A stretch of 64,000 nt of DNA, from positions 86,147 through 150,146 of the forward strand of contig JACKNX010000012.1 of assembly GCA_024234635.1 (NCBI GenBank), in the 5' to 3' direction. The translations under genes and the position numbers were made by a program. Shown in pieces: positions 62,583-64,000 of the stretch; positions within the stretch are counted from its first letter, which is position 1; each line of letters starts with the position of its first letter. This stretch comes from Pseudomonadales bacterium. Its GTDB lineage: Bacteria > Pseudomonadota > Gammaproteobacteria > Pseudomonadales > Azotimanducaceae. The notes under the pieces were generated by a model, which was not told the DNA's origin, did no database searches, and worked only from the letters and a program-made list of their open reading frames with translations.

Positions 62583-63761
62583 GTGCCCCACTGGAACAAC
62601 TGGTCCGGACGCCACCAGGCACGCCCACGCACCCTGCATCATCTGCATGGTGAAGAAGATGCAGCAGCCCTCGCCGCAGCGGCCAGCCGCGATGGGCGCC
62701 GGGTTCGCGCCACGGGTACCGGCCACAGTCATGCGCCTCTCATTCCAACCGACGATGTGATTGTCGACACCTCGGGGCTGGCCGGCGTGTTCAGCGTCGA
62801 CGGCGCGACGCGTCGTGCCTGGGTCGGCGCGGGTACGAAGATCCACGCCCTGGGACTGCCATTGCGCCGTGAAGGCCTGGCGCTGACGAACCAGGGCGAT
62901 ATCGACCGTCAGGCAATCAGCGGCGCTACCGCAACCGGCACACACGGCACGGGGCGCACCCTGCGCAATCTCTCCGCCGCGGTAACCGGCATGCGCATCG
63001 CGCTGGCGGACGGCCGACTGGTTACGGCAAGTGATACGGAAAATACCGCACTCTGGCGAGCCGCCCGGCTGCACCTCGGCGCCTTCGGGATTGTCACCGC
63101 GCTCGAGCTTGCCCTGCGCGATGCCTACAAATTGCGGGAACACGGCTGGGCATCCGACTGGCCCGCGCTACGCGAACAGCTCGCAACACTGTCCTCCACG
63201 CATCGGCATTTCGAATTCTTCTGGTATCCCGGTACCGACCAGGCGTTCGCGAAAGTTCTGGACGAGACGGACGAGCCACCAGCGTATCCCCTCGCCGACG
63301 AAGGCAGTCGCCTGGCCTGGAGCTACGAAGTATTCCCCAATCACCGTCCGCACAAACACACGGAAATGGAGTACTCGGTACCCGCGGAGCGTGGGCCAGC
63401 CTGTTTTGAAGCCATTCGCACCCTGCTGCGGACGGACTTCCCGCACGTAAGCTGGCCGGTGGAATACCGCACGCTGGCGGCGGACGACGTGTGGCTGTCC
63501 ACAGCCTACGAGCGCGATACGGTCACCTTGTCCGTGCACCAGACCATCGACGAGGACGAAACGGACTATTACCGCGCCTGCGAGGCGATCTTCCGCGCCC
63601 ACGACGGCCGTCCGCACTGGGGCAAGATGCATTACCTCAGCGGCGAAACGCTGGCGGCGATCCACCCGCGCTGGCGGGACTGGTGGCGGCAGCGCGACGC
63701 CGTGGATCCGGCGGGCACCTTTCTCAACGACTATCTGCAGCAGTTGCGGTCAGACGCCTGA
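62583..63761 (+). CDS. FAD-linked lactone oxidase (L-gulonolactone / D-arabinono-lactone oxidase family)
   Basis: 392 residues. N-terminal VAO-type FAD domain (VRATGTGHSHAPL and SGATATGTHGTGRTLRNLS). C-terminal ALO domain with WPVEYRTLAADDVWLST and the near-terminal HWGKMHYL. Oxidises an aldonolactone or related sugar acid. Start is GTG at 62583 with CGGAG 9 nt ahead, 13 bp after the DUF1295 gene. Convergent 12-bp overlap with the next gene. Confidence 0.9.
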   Translation: MPHWNNWSGRHQARPRTLHHLHGEEDAAALAAAASRDGRRVRATGTGHSHAPLIPTDDVIVDTSGLAGVFSVDGATRRAWVGAGTKIHALGLPLRREGLALTNQGDIDRQAISGATATGTHGTGRTLRNLSAAVTGMRIALADGRLVTASDTENTALWRAARLHLGAFGIVTALELALRDAYKLREHGWASDWPALREQLATLSSTHRHFEFFWYPGTDQAFAKVLDETDEPPAYPLADEGSRLAWSYEVFPNHRPHKHTEMEYSVPAERGPACFEAIRTLLRTDFPHVSWPVEYRTLAADDVWLSTAYERDTVTLSVHQTIDEDETDYYRACEAIFRAHDGRPHWGKMHYLSGETLAAIHPRWRDWWRQRDAVDPAGTFLNDYLQQLRSDA

Positions 63762-64000
63762 GCCGCCCTCGGCACGCCATTTCAGATAGGACGGCCACGC
63801 CTGTGCCGTGCCCCAGTTCTCCCAATGCGTGACCAGTACCGAGTCGAGGCGGCAGCGAAACAGGGCTTCGAACGGATGTGCGCCCTGTCGGCCCCCGGTA
63901 GCGGCGACGATGCGTGATCTGGTCTCCCTGTCGGAAACATGTTCGCCAACGCCCCGCAGCTGCAACTCCTCGCCGCCGGCAACCGTTGGGAACGCATGCA
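63750..64000 (-). CDS. Pyridoxamine 5'-phosphate oxidase-like protein (5' end outside window)
   Basis: The last 82 or so residues are visible, in frame to the right edge. The segment VAGGEELQLRGVGEHVSDRETRSRI and the ending FEALFRCRLDSVLVTHWENWG...AWPSYLKWRAEGG resemble the C-terminal part of PNPOx-fold flavin proteins. No start is visible, so the true N-terminus lies beyond 64000. Assignment is by overall look, moderate certainty. Confidence 0.65.
   Translation of the reverse strand, partial: HAFPTVAGGEELQLRGVGEHVSDRETRSRIVAATGGRQGAHPFEALFRCRLDSVLVTHWENWGTAQAWPSYLKWRAEGGSGV

Overview
The window is a GC-rich, densely packed chromosomal segment from a gammaproteobacterium. Two things point there. 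First, core genes keep an order familiar from Escherichia and Pseudomonas: xerD-dsbC-hom-recJ, prfB-lysS, rpsP-rimM-trmD-rplS next to ffh, a cytochrome c assembly-type protein plus a CorB-like protein beside ffh, and guaB-guaA. Second, RF2 carries the classical programmed frameshift. There is no integrase of a mobile element, no transposase, no phage gene and no CRISPR array. The lysine tRNA ligase (left edge, minus strand) and a pyridoxamine-phosphate-oxidase-like gene (right edge, minus strand) are cut by the window. The many acyl-CoA, ring-hydroxylating, TonB-receptor and short-chain-dehydrogenase genes suggest an aerobic heterotroph that degrades lipids or aromatic compounds. The genus cannot be named from the sequence alone.

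Layout. 0-2 kb: prfB-lysS (minus). 2-6 kb: a catabolic insert, with an N-acyl-D-amino-acid deacylase-type amidohydrolase and a Rieske oxygenase (minus) and DoxX (plus). 6.4-11.1 kb: xerD-dsbC-hom-recJ (minus). 11.7-15.5 kb: rpsP-rimM-trmD-rplS and ffh (minus). 15.6-17.7 kb: CcsA/YpjD-like protein and CorB-like CBS protein (plus). 17.8-19.7 kb: leuA with a leucine-rich leader peptide (minus). 19.9-23.9 kb: AhpD-like protein, CoA-transferase, purT, gamma carbonic anhydrase, DUF3135. 23.9-34.3 kb: SulP-STAS-cNMP transporter, Nudix hydrolase, then the guaB-guaA-tadA-purL purine operon (minus). 34.3-37.2 kb: acyl-CoA dehydrogenase, a two-TM protein and an enoyl-CoA hydratase. 37.5-42 kb: MATE and MFS transporters (convergent, overlapping) and isocitrate lyase with a clean terminator. 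42-49 kb: GST, SDR, LLM monooxygenase, cupin, tRNA-Ala(CGC) followed by a tandem hairpin repeat, photolyase, SnoaL-like protein, acyl-CoA synthetase. 49-58 kb: TonB receptor, sodium:solute symporter, second D-aminoacylase, GMC oxidoreductase, membrane-anchored metallo-hydrolase. 58-64 kb: branched-chain 2-oxo acid dehydrogenase E1a-E1b-E2, DUF1295 membrane protein, lactone oxidase, PNPOx-like fragment.

How it fits together. Housekeeping blocks for translation, protein export, chromosome dimer resolution and purine and leucine synthesis alternate with catabolic modules. The catabolic parts feed acyl-CoA, acetyl-CoA and branched-chain oxo acids into central metabolism: acyl-CoA synthetase, acyl-CoA dehydrogenase, enoyl-CoA hydratase, BCKDH, and glyoxylate-shunt isocitrate lyase. 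Tight stop/start overlaps (mostly ATGA) recur through the window and imply translational coupling.

Most notable observations: two conserved genes (xerD, phr) whose reading frames offer only a CTG start at the right place; a leu attenuation-type leader; a two-copy palindromic repeat directly after tRNA-Ala; and a coherent import/deacylation/oxidation cluster at 49-58 kb. No clearly new defence or mobile system was seen.
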